NCBI GenBank assembly: GCA_016931185.1
Contig: JAFGFI010000076.1
Coordinates: 1 to 64,000 of the forward strand
Reading direction: 5' to 3'
DNA from: Anaerolineae bacterium
Lineage (GTDB): Bacteria; Chloroflexota; Anaerolineae; B4-G1; SLSP01
Length of the DNA stretch: 64,000 nt
Shown here: in pieces, positions 45,701 through 52,850 of the stretch
How positions within the stretch are numbered: position 1 is the first letter of the stretch
Layout of the letters: each line of letters starts with the position of its first letter
Notes under the pieces: model-generated
Seen by the model: only the letters and a program-made list of their open reading frames with translations
Database searches by the model: none
Told to the model about the DNA's origin: nothing
Position numbers and translations under genes: made by a program

Positions 45701-47151
45701 ACAAACAGCACGAATTGCGTAGGGTCGGCCAAGAAGGGCAGCAGTGCCGTGGAAACCGGACAGCCGGTAACCATAAACGATTGCCATTCACCAGTAACCT
45801 GGTCATCATCAGTTAGCTGTTGCATCCCATACACATCCATTAATACCGGCACGTTCTGGACATCCCATTGGGTGACCACACGCAGGGAAAAAGAATTCGC
45901 GCCCATAAACTCAGCCATACCGCGCACTCCGGCAACTATCTCATCAAAAGACTGTGCCCGACCAATGCTCTGCGTCGTGAGATATAGTGTCTCCGTCTCG
46001 GCAAGTGTCTCTTGTTTTTGCTCCAAGAGTTGATAATTCTCGAGCGCCACAGCCACTTGATGTGCCAATGCAATGTAAGGACGAACCTCACGCTCGGAGA
46101 AGTGATAAGGCTCATCAGCAAACAATCCCAACATTCCTATCTGACGGCCAGATGCCCATAAGGGTAACAAGGCAGTGGTCAAAATATCGGATTCTGATAA
46201 CAAAACCCTGGTTTGCGGCGTCAGTCGCGTATCCCGCTGCGCATCAGCAGTAAATACTGGCTTATCAAAACCCAAGAATGCAAACTCCGGGGCCTGTGCA
46301 AATCGGACCCGGGTATGCAACGGCAGCATCGTCTTATATCCCTCCTTACACCATACTGCCAGTAATACACTTCCCCCAATCTGTCCTTGAGCATCATACT
46401 CCAAGGACCACAATTGCACCCGATTCAGGACTGGGACATAGACCTCTTCCACGATAACCAGGAGTATCTCTTCCAATGTCGTTGCAGAATAGATACGCTG
46501 TCCCGCGCGATAGAGAGTTTCCGCTTCAGCCAGTGCCATCTGCATTTCATCAAAAAGCTGCGCATTGGCCACAGTATCAGCGAGTTGATTCGCAATATTC
46601 TGAAACACAGCTATGTCCATATTTGCAAAAGCAGCAGGTTGCTTATCATAGAAACACAAAGCACCAAGTACTCGGCCACGATTGCTCAACGGTAAAATCA
46701 TTGCAGAACGCGCCTGGACTAAAACAGATGATAGTGAATCGCGATGGTCAGGGGATTGAAGGTCAGAGACGACACACGGTTCACCTGCTAACACACAAGC
46801 CCCAATCATACTGGTGTCATCGAGATTTAATCTATAGCCTACATGCCATTCTGACGGCATCTCTTCACCGGACATGGCAAGCAACACCAATCTCTCGCCA
46901 GGTTCATCCACGCGCGGCTCACGCAAGAAAACACCCACATAATAAAGCGTGAGTTTCTCACACAACAGTGTCACGGTCTTGGGTAACAATACACTAAGCT
47001 CAAGAATTGAAGTAATGGCAGCAGAAACCTCAGCAGCAATCTGAAGTTGGTATGTTCTGGCATCCGTTGTGGAACCGGCCAACGATAGATCGCCCCCTTC
47101 CTTAACATACACATTTGCCATCTCTTTATTCATCTCCGGTCTATCACTCAT
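39766..47151 (-). CDS. Giant multi-GAF hybrid histidine kinase with two receiver domains
   Basis: A 2461-residue soluble protein with no signal or membrane segment. About eleven GAF-like domains fill residues 30-1935 (boundaries near 200, 365, 550, 740, 910, 1070, 1245, 1420, 1595, 1765), the sixth being a compact variant. A HisKA domain follows with phospho-acceptor His1977 in 'MSHELRTPLNSI', then a HATPase domain (N box at Asn2092, 'DTGIGIP', 'GGTGLGVPL'), receiver 1 (acidic cluster 2219-2221, Asp2263, Lys in 'YLVKPF') and receiver 2 (Asp2383). All catalytic residues look intact, so it should autophosphorylate and relay. It ends the operon and is the only kinase in it. It has a weak GGGGGAA ribosome site 24 bp after the previous stop. 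A few GAF domains carry an unusual Cys (IGxC). Confidence 0.95.
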   Translation of the reverse strand: MSDRPEMNKEMANVYVKEGGDLSLAGSTTDARTYQLQIAAEVSAAITSILELSVLLPKTVTLLCEKLTLYYVGVFLREPRVDEPGERLVLLAMSGEEMPSEWHVGYRLNLDDTSMIGACVLAGEPCVVSDLQSPDHRDSLSSVLVQARSAMILPLSNRGRVLGALCFYDKQPAAFANMDIAVFQNIANQLADTVANAQLFDEMQMALAEAETLYRAGQRIYSATTLEEILLVIVEEVYVPVLNRVQLWSLEYDAQGQIGGSVLLAVWCKEGYKTMLPLHTRVRFAQAPEFAFLGFDKPVFTADAQRDTRLTPQTRVLLSESDILTTALLPLWASGRQIGMLGLFADEPYHFSEREVRPYIALAHQVAVALENYQLLEQKQETLAETETLYLTTQSIGRAQSFDEIVAGVRGMAEFMGANSFSLRVVTQWDVQNVPVLMDVYGMQQLTDDDQVTGEWQSFMVTGCPVSTALLPFLADPTQFVLFVDAQDLDIAIPDPIRETMLQSGHRGSLTSALVARGKIVGFFSYTTREPLTSLPRRYLDVIPRTLTDQIAVALDNLLLVADAQWRASQLEKLTQLQITFSQAQDETEIVRAIAEGLESHDLSRLTLSYIEVDILGRPTHASIAAVWPEAGIQPDAYSREELQLGERTELENTPLAMFVAREVENVHQVQLIPDVATDVSLRAEDRDWWSAREVRSLMLIPLYYGGNILGVLMGIWATTHEFTETERFIFNRLQESLGAALKVRLTAEEQQRVARESEQRFWQLQTASEVSRYASSILDPDELLRHVVELIKQRFNLYYVGIFLLDDSGHWAVLRAGTGEAGQTMLDRGHKFEIGGESMIGHCIEMREPQLPRVVEEAEVRYGNPLLPETRSEIAFPLISGGRVLGAVTIQSTEPNHFDDQDIIVLGTMTDQIANAIANARLFVESQARLDELQRLQQRYAVETWRGYVDQQDVFGFAYDLNQVTPLDMPVSSSLFVSDWGYDSDIRIRRDTSTREIPPSDSGGHPDTRDLRVARDEGGGNGSSGVGVEAAIRMHGAPVGVLSFEAGEEAREWSEDELAILESVRDQVELALENRLLFEQSQRALAETQRREAEVRFLQEVAAFLNETEDIVAAQDELLERLKTFIPVMLLTLTSYDSDNRVILQLESGAQISEVQTEWTGVQLAASSGPAWVIRENQLLVDDDIRARRRFSEDEALIEQGGVSRIIIPLRLGPRTLGTLGMVSDQESVFSRSGVLTILQQLAAQIASAMERANLFRQTRSALGESQALYRASSTLAQATSYDAVLRGIIEHTLLSRPARAELGLLIPDPETKKKDVLQIVAALSTDPEYPAASVETRIAISEWPALVMLGAGTQFICENVESDPRMSLSRQYYLTQGVHAIILASLEASGEQIGVLQIRFSEPYHPTELENRLYDVTSRQAAVVLRNRQLLQESELRAEQLSAAVQMANLTTSIMERDELLRTSVSFFQDQFRLYYMGIFLLDQVGQWVELRAATGEQGKQLMQMGFRLEVGGGSLIGQCVTQMKTHFSMDVMKEKGYFQNPLLPDTRSEVALPLVSRGQVIGAMSVQRDQRFAFTEDDISTLELMANQLANVIESLNSYERTQNTLTETTALYQIVQRVSDARTAAEVFRVAVEGISQREEADLVVAGILVPPEEPKTLMIVNSWDREKLQFPIIEFPLEKIPRLYESLRMQNRFTSTDATQDPMVDPYVRDIYRRLGVRAMAAFQLDIRGLQYGTIMVHSRKATEFSTAESRFYENIARQAFVALESLNLVETTQAEAERRAILNEVLQTASRALEPFNLMRDVGQVVARRLERPVMMWRWDGEVAAVVSIHSASGRLISEQMSASASTEIPAGRIPFIDKVIRTRQAVHTSIVKQMDQLMLSSVIHDSLPMEEVFAVPLLARGETVVGVMVLGRQPGQDAITDDQKGFIQDAALNIGVTLVTARLYQEAQDTAEKLKEVDQLKNEFLANMSHELRTPLNSIIGFSRVILKGIDGPLTEMQKTDLNAIYQSGQHLLNLINDILDLSKIEAGKMEFVFEPTDLKDIFRGVMSTAIALVKDKPVELLTEVPENLPIVLADSRRIRQVVLNLVSNAAKFTDQGFIRVGATYDDYQVIINVQDTGIGIPADKIDAVFEQFKQVDSSSTRKYGGTGLGVPLSKKFVEQHGGDMWLESVVGEGSVFYFSLPIEGPSAVKPEKEEDEASTEAKTYHTVLTVDDDERVITLFRRYLEKHGYRVFGLTDTTRVLEEAKRLKPYAITLDIIMPNKDGWALIRELKADPDTSDIPIIVCSVVSETDKGLSMGIADYLVKPFSEHDLLEALERLEKDTQDGYVLLVDDNPDDRQLLRRILENAAYEVIEADGGESAIAQIQMKTPSLVVLDLMMPNIDGFAVLENLKSGESTRHIPVIVVTAKELDPKEREHLQQRVASLLEKGIFDQNQLLRDVATALNRLSVGQVNK

Positions 47152-47175
47152 TTATACATTCCCCCAGTCCGCGCT

Positions 47176-50100
47176 TCAAGTCTCATCCTCTATATTTTCA
47201 GGTTGTTCCTGAGATGGGGTACGAAACTGTACCACACTGCGCGAAGTACCAAACGTGCGCCCTAATTCACGCACAGCAGACTGCAATACACTTTCCACAT
47301 CGGGAGCTTGCTGGATATGTTCCGTGATCTGGCGAATCATCCGCTCACGACGAGCGCGCGCTTGAATCGTGCGTAATTGCATAATGTTCTGGATAGCTAC
47401 TGCCGCCTGCCCGGCCAGGCTTGCCAAACGGCGCAGCCCTACTTCTGAAAACGCCGCCCGTTCAGAATAAATGGCATTCACATACCCAACCCAGCGACCG
47501 CCCGCGACCAGAGGCACAAATATAGTACTGGTCGCTGCAAAACGATGCAGATACAAAGCCCGCAGATTGTCGTCCAACCGGGCATCCGTTGCCACGTCAT
47601 CAATCACAACCGTCTCCGGTGCAACAGGATTAAATAATTGATCGGCAGAACTAAAATCCGCCACTGCATAGCGTTGGCTCACAACAGATGCAGGTAATTC
47701 TGTCCAACGTGTCAACACATCAATCCACACAGGACGTATCTCAAGTGTCCATGGTTGATCGAAGTAGTTAATCGAGACATTATGACTATTCTCACCCAAC
47801 AACGTGTACTCCCGCAAAATACTTAAAATATCCTCATAGGTCTGCGCAGTATTAAGCGCGGCGCTTGCGACATAGAGTGCCTCTTGTTCAATCAGCGAAG
47901 TCTGAACCTGCGTGAGCAAATTCTCACGTGCCAGGGTATTAGAAAGCGCCGTTGATACTGTCTGCAATGCCGAAATCTCGTCGGGACCTAGAAGTGTATC
48001 CTTAGAACTTACCAAGCCCAAAAACCCTGGGGATTGATCTTCCATATTTACAGCTAAGGCCAACATCGTCCTCAATTTAAATGCAGAAAGTATTTCACGC
48101 TCTGCCGGCGGGAACTGCTCCACCGGCAATTGGACGAATCCAACTTCTTGTAATTGCCCCAGGGAAAATGGGAACTTTTCAACAGGCAAATATTGCAGTT
48201 CGGGAGCTTCCAGGATTTCAGGATAGTCAGCTATCACCCAATCAGCAGCTATACGCCAATAATCTTCCTCAGGACCGGCTATACTTTCTGCATAATAAGT
48301 ACGATCAACGTCAGCGGCCTCTCCTAACAACGCCAACACTTGTGGTATGGCCTTCGTCCCATCTTGCGCCAACGCAGCAACGGCCCGCGAGACATTTGTC
48401 TGGTATCGTGCCTGTCGCTCTACTACTGAAAGTGCAGATTGGGTACGCCCAAACTGCAAAGCGTTCTGAATTGAAGAGCTAATTTGTGTAGATAGAAATT
48501 CCAGTAACTGCAAATCACGATCTTTAAACTGTTTGGTCTGCGTCCCATATACAAAAAGCGCACCCAACACATCCTCACCAATACGTAACGGAGATACCAT
48601 CTGCGACAATAATCCTGCCGCGACCAACCGTTCTTGTCCAGGCTGCTCCCGGTTATCATGAATAAGCCGCGTCTGCCGTGTCTGCAGAACAATCTCCATC
48701 ATTCCCCCCGGACGCGGCGTAGACGATTCATAGGGCATCAGATGAATCGTTTCATCTACGCTTTCTCCCTTGAGGTATCCATCTGAACTGGAATCTTTAA
48801 TCAAAACCAATGCAGCGGGTACATCAAACACTTGCCGGGCACGTTCTGCGGCACGATTAAGCAATTGAGAAACATCCAGAATCGTGCTCAAGTCAATGCC
48901 GGCATCGTATAACTCGGCCAACTCATCGGCACGGCGTTGAGCATCCTGCGTCAATTGGGCATTTTCTATTGCAGCCACCGCCTGCGCCGCAAAAAGTCCG
49001 GCTAGACGTATATCCCGCTCTCCAAAAGCAGCACGGCTCCCGCCAGAACGACGGATATACAAAGCACCAAACTCGCCTAACGGAATTGCCAACACAGCGG
49101 CAAAACGAGGATCATGTAGTTCCGGTATGTAGTCTTCTAGTTCTCGATAGTCATTGGTCATCTCTGGTTGACGATTCAGAAATACACGTCCAACAAGATC
49201 CCGCCCCACCTTAACTCGACGTCCTAAACGATCAATAAATTGCCCGCTATCTAATGACAGAATTAACTCCTGGGTATCTGGATCATAAATGAACAAACTG
49301 CTATTTTGAGCTTCAAATAAGCTCAAAGTACGTTTGATCACCGTATTCAGCACGTCACGCGGCGTATTTTGCTCACTAAAATCTAATGAGATCTGATAAA
49401 GTAATTGCATTTCCTCTGAACGCTGGCGCGTTTCAGAAGCCAAATTCAGGTTATCCAGCACCACGCCAATCTGATTGGCCAGGTTCTGTGACAACTCACG
49501 CGTATCGGGATCCAGGGGGGGATCGTCTCTGCGCTGTACCATCGCGATAAATCCCTCTTGGTGACTGGCAGTACGGATAGGAACATACAACACACGTGCC
49601 ACATCATAAATATCCACAAAACTCGCATCCAAATCAGAAGGCTGCATCCCGATAGCATCCAGCAAGGGTATCAGCCGTGCTAACTCTGGGCGATTCAGCC
49701 CACGGAAGAAAATATAATGTTCCTTTGAGAGTACAAAGGTATCTCCAAAAATCTTAATAGATTCCCCATTAGGCGCAACAACAGCACGCGGATATACTGC
49801 CGGGAAATTAGGAAAGAGAAATGTAAAAATCCCTATCACCATATTCAAACCCTGCGCCAATACACGAGAAATCTCATACAAGGTCTGTTGTTCATTCTCA
49901 GAAGAGGAGGCCGCAATTCGCAGAACATTATTCAACAGGGTTTGCTGGCGTGCCGTGTGGCGCGTCTCCTCAAAGAGTCGCGCACTTTCCAGAGTAATGG
50001 CAATCTGCTCACTGACACTTTCCACCAGGGCTATTTCATCCTGCGTCCAAACGCGCTCAGGGGCCGTTAAACCAATATAGCCTAAAACGCGCTCTCCCAG

Positions 50101-51645
50101 CTTCATTGTCTCCATCATCACCGGGGTACCACCATCCATCACAATTTTGTGGGTAACTTGCCGGGCACGCATATCAGCAGGAACAGCTAACATAGGGACG
50201 GGAGTAACATCTACCCGATCATATTCATAAGCGAGAGGACGCATGCGCATTGCAATCCGGGCCCATCCCTCCCGGCTATAATCATCCTGTAAATCGCGCA
50301 TCTGATCCAGAGCCCCCTCCATGCCCTCCAACAGACGCGCATTAGACAGTGCAATCGCCAACTGATCAGCCATCAACTGCAATGTGTTAATATCTTCCTC
50401 GGTAAACGCTTCCGATTTTTCGCTCTGTACATCCAACACACCGATCACCTCATTCTCAATCTTCAACGGCAGTGACATCTCTGAATGGGTACTCGGCAAA
50501 TCAGGATTATTAAACCAAATGGCGTCGTCACCTACATTAAAGGCAACACGTGGCAATCCCGACTCAGATACAAAACCCACAATCCCTACTCCTCCTACAC
50601 CTAGACGATGACCGCGAGCCAGCATACGCTTTCCGCCCTCTGAAGAGGCGGCTCGGAGAATCGCCCATTCCTTCGCATCATCCAACACAAAAATACCTGT
50701 ATGATAGAATCCAAATTTATCCGAGATTGCAGCGACGGTTGTATCCAATAACAACTGCACATCACGGCTTGCCTTGGCAGCTTCTTTGCTAACCAGACTT
50801 ACCGCTTCCAATTGCACCGTACGGCGCTGCAAATCCGAGGTGCGCATCGCAACGCGCTCCTCCAATTCAAGTACAAGTGCCTGCAAACGCCGGGTCATCT
50901 CGTTAAAAGAATATGCCACAAATCCAAATTCATCCGTACGCCGCATACGAATTGTATAAGAGAGATCCCCACCACCTATAATAGCAGCTCCCTTAGACAA
51001 CACTTGCAGTGGCTTAAGGATTAAATAATTGAGCGAGATCTGAATGACAGTTACACTAATCACCGCGCTCAAAATACCGGCCAGGGCAGGAAGCACAACC
51101 AGCAAAGGCGGCGCCACCACCTGTGTACTTTCCCCGACTACAATATACAATGACAGTTGTTCATCACCGGGTTTAGGGATCGCGGTTGAAATCAAATATA
51201 AGGAACCCTCGGGAAAATCACGTTTTATCACCGGTTCATCTGAACTCAGATTCGCCAGTTCCGATATATATTCACCAGCTAACGCGGGTTGAGAATGATA
51301 AATTACTTTCCCCAACTCATCTACCAATGCAATAAACTCAAACTCGGGCACATTCTGCGCCATATCTTCTAGAAAATTTCCCAAACCGGGAGCGTCATCC
51401 AACGTCTCAACATACGGCGCAATACTGGTAATCATTTGGGCTAACTGCCGTCCTACAATTGTAGCCTTATCCCAATGGGCCTCTCGATAAGAAACCTGAT
51501 ATTGCCGGCCCATGTAGACAAAAATAGGCGTTAACAGCAACAAGGGCACACTGACAATAAGCAACGCCAAGCGCCAACGCAGGCCTAATCCACCTCCCAG
51601 GGTTTCCGAATTCTGATAGTTTTCCAATTGAACTTTTTGTTCCAT
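47176..51645 (-). CDS. Transmembrane HAMP/multi-GAF protein without kinase domain
   Basis: A 1489-residue protein. TM1 lies at about 22-45, an extracytoplasmic sensor domain of about 120 residues contains 'EFEFIALVDELGKVIYHSQ' (Cache-like), TM2 is at about 170-195, and a HAMP domain with 'LKPLQVLSKGAAIIGGGDL' and a coiled coil run to about 275. About seven GAF domains follow (1: 280-425; 2, compact, with 'YEYDRVDVTPV': 430-560; then four more and a last one at 1260-1435). It ends in the short tail shared with its neighbours ('IRQITEHIQQAPDVESVL'). There is no HisKA, HATPase, cyclase or GGDEF domain, so it must signal by contact. The ATG at 51645 is set by AAGGAG and overlaps the stop of the lipoprotein gene (TAATG). 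Confidence 0.92.
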   Translation of the reverse strand: MEQKVQLENYQNSETLGGGLGLRWRLALLIVSVPLLLLTPIFVYMGRQYQVSYREAHWDKATIVGRQLAQMITSIAPYVETLDDAPGLGNFLEDMAQNVPEFEFIALVDELGKVIYHSQPALAGEYISELANLSSDEPVIKRDFPEGSLYLISTAIPKPGDEQLSLYIVVGESTQVVAPPLLVVLPALAGILSAVISVTVIQISLNYLILKPLQVLSKGAAIIGGGDLSYTIRMRRTDEFGFVAYSFNEMTRRLQALVLELEERVAMRTSDLQRRTVQLEAVSLVSKEAAKASRDVQLLLDTTVAAISDKFGFYHTGIFVLDDAKEWAILRAASSEGGKRMLARGHRLGVGGVGIVGFVSESGLPRVAFNVGDDAIWFNNPDLPSTHSEMSLPLKIENEVIGVLDVQSEKSEAFTEEDINTLQLMADQLAIALSNARLLEGMEGALDQMRDLQDDYSREGWARIAMRMRPLAYEYDRVDVTPVPMLAVPADMRARQVTHKIVMDGGTPVMMETMKLGERVLGYIGLTAPERVWTQDEIALVESVSEQIAITLESARLFEETRHTARQQTLLNNVLRIAASSSENEQQTLYEISRVLAQGLNMVIGIFTFLFPNFPAVYPRAVVAPNGESIKIFGDTFVLSKEHYIFFRGLNRPELARLIPLLDAIGMQPSDLDASFVDIYDVARVLYVPIRTASHQEGFIAMVQRRDDPPLDPDTRELSQNLANQIGVVLDNLNLASETRQRSEEMQLLYQISLDFSEQNTPRDVLNTVIKRTLSLFEAQNSSLFIYDPDTQELILSLDSGQFIDRLGRRVKVGRDLVGRVFLNRQPEMTNDYRELEDYIPELHDPRFAAVLAIPLGEFGALYIRRSGGSRAAFGERDIRLAGLFAAQAVAAIENAQLTQDAQRRADELAELYDAGIDLSTILDVSQLLNRAAERARQVFDVPAALVLIKDSSSDGYLKGESVDETIHLMPYESSTPRPGGMMEIVLQTRQTRLIHDNREQPGQERLVAAGLLSQMVSPLRIGEDVLGALFVYGTQTKQFKDRDLQLLEFLSTQISSSIQNALQFGRTQSALSVVERQARYQTNVSRAVAALAQDGTKAIPQVLALLGEAADVDRTYYAESIAGPEEDYWRIAADWVIADYPEILEAPELQYLPVEKFPFSLGQLQEVGFVQLPVEQFPPAEREILSAFKLRTMLALAVNMEDQSPGFLGLVSSKDTLLGPDEISALQTVSTALSNTLARENLLTQVQTSLIEQEALYVASAALNTAQTYEDILSILREYTLLGENSHNVSINYFDQPWTLEIRPVWIDVLTRWTELPASVVSQRYAVADFSSADQLFNPVAPETVVIDDVATDARLDDNLRALYLHRFAATSTIFVPLVAGGRWVGYVNAIYSERAAFSEVGLRRLASLAGQAAVAIQNIMQLRTIQARARRERMIRQITEHIQQAPDVESVLQSAVRELGRTFGTSRSVVQFRTPSQEQPENIEDET

Positions 51646-52850
51646 TACCGGTCTCCTTGCCATACCGGCAAATCTTCATACACTCTAGCAGCAATAGGAA
51701 ATGTAATAGGAATCTGCAAATTCCAGAACCTCGCAGCAGCAAGATTCATTGAAAGCAAATTATGCCCTGTTACATAAGGAGAAACTGCCGAAGGGTGTGT
51801 TCCCTGAATAATGCGCAATATGCGCTCCACAGCCATTGCCCCTTGATTATATCCAGATACTACCAATCCTCCAATAGCTCCATCAATAACGGCCAAATCA
51901 GATAGCGCAAATACCGGCACGGGCGTGTTCAAAAGCATCCATGCCATAACTTCCTCCCCAGTTAAACGTTCCCCATCCTGATTCTCGAGGACAGGATAAC
52001 CGATCAATACTATACAATCCGCCTTTAACCCATCAGTATGCACAACTTCCTGCCACTGTTCCCACTGTCCCGTACTCCGAATAAGTACATCAGCCTGTAC
52101 CGGCATTCCATCCTCTTGTAAGCTAGTCTCCTGCAACTCACGCTGTATCGCCTCGATACTGACCTGACTCGTATAGGACATATCGCTTAATAGCAGGAAG
52201 GTTTTTGCTTCCGGCATAAAAGCGCGGGCCATCTCTATGGTCTGTAATGGACGCATCTCCTCTACTACCCCTATCACACTCGGTCGAACGAGATTATAGA
52301 CCTCAGGATCGCCATTAACACCACAATAGACAAACCGCATATTGGGATCGGGATAACGCGGAATAACCGTGAGAGCAGCTTCATCATCAGATACAATCAC
52401 AATATCCGGTTGAAATTCCACAATTGCCGCAATCGCTGCATCCGCAACGGCAATAATAGGGTCACTCTCAAGTAAATCCTCAACGGACGGACTCACACCC
52501 GGCTCATCATCGCACAGGTTAGCATAACGCATCACGTCCAGATGAAAGGCCCCCCAAATCAGATTATTTTCACTAATCCCCACATTGGCCAATTCTTCCC
52601 ATATTCCCATTTGTATTTCACGAGACCAGGGATCATCAGGAGCATAGCTATTCACCCAGAATAAACGTAATTTTCCACCATACCCCGACAACAATGCCTC
52701 CGATTCTGGCAAGGGCGATGCACTCAGCTCCAAATTATCCACAACAGCACCTGACTGACAGGCTGTCATCCCACTACCCAACAAGGACAGCAAGAGCCAC
52801 ACATAATGGCCATAGTGCCACAATCTAACAAATGCTGCCTGATAGCACAT
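51645..52850 (-). CDS. ABC_sub_bind-type solute-binding lipoprotein
   Basis: A 401-residue lipoprotein. A signal helix ends in 'GSGMTAC' (acylated Cys near residue 31). The mature part is a two-lobed periplasmic-binding fold of the ABC_sub_bind (TrpX-like, PF04392) kind: 'WVNSYAPDDPWSREIQMG', 'DIVIVSDDEAAL', 'DCIVLIGYPV', and the family-typical C-terminal 'AARFWNLQIPITFPIAARV'. Members bind amino acids or other small ligands, and several are parts of sensor kinases. No permease or ATPase gene is near. Both ends are translationally coupled: its ATG overlaps the previous stop (TGATG), and its TAA overlaps the next ATG. This placement argues for ligand sensing on behalf of the GAF system. Confidence 0.85.
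   Translation of the reverse strand: MCYQAAFVRLWHYGHYVWLLLSLLGSGMTACQSGAVVDNLELSASPLPESEALLSGYGGKLRLFWVNSYAPDDPWSREIQMGIWEELANVGISENNLIWGAFHLDVMRYANLCDDEPGVSPSVEDLLESDPIIAVADAAIAAIVEFQPDIVIVSDDEAALTVIPRYPDPNMRFVYCGVNGDPEVYNLVRPSVIGVVEEMRPLQTIEMARAFMPEAKTFLLLSDMSYTSQVSIEAIQRELQETSLQEDGMPVQADVLIRSTGQWEQWQEVVHTDGLKADCIVLIGYPVLENQDGERLTGEEVMAWMLLNTPVPVFALSDLAVIDGAIGGLVVSGYNQGAMAVERILRIIQGTHPSAVSPYVTGHNLLSMNLAAARFWNLQIPITFPIAARVYEDLPVWQGDR

Noticed and set aside
47176..51645. A degenerate histidine kinase domain at the end of the 1489-residue GAF protein
   Set aside because: After the last GAF there are only about 50 residues, with no H-box, N-box or G-box. The end matches the shared satellite tail.
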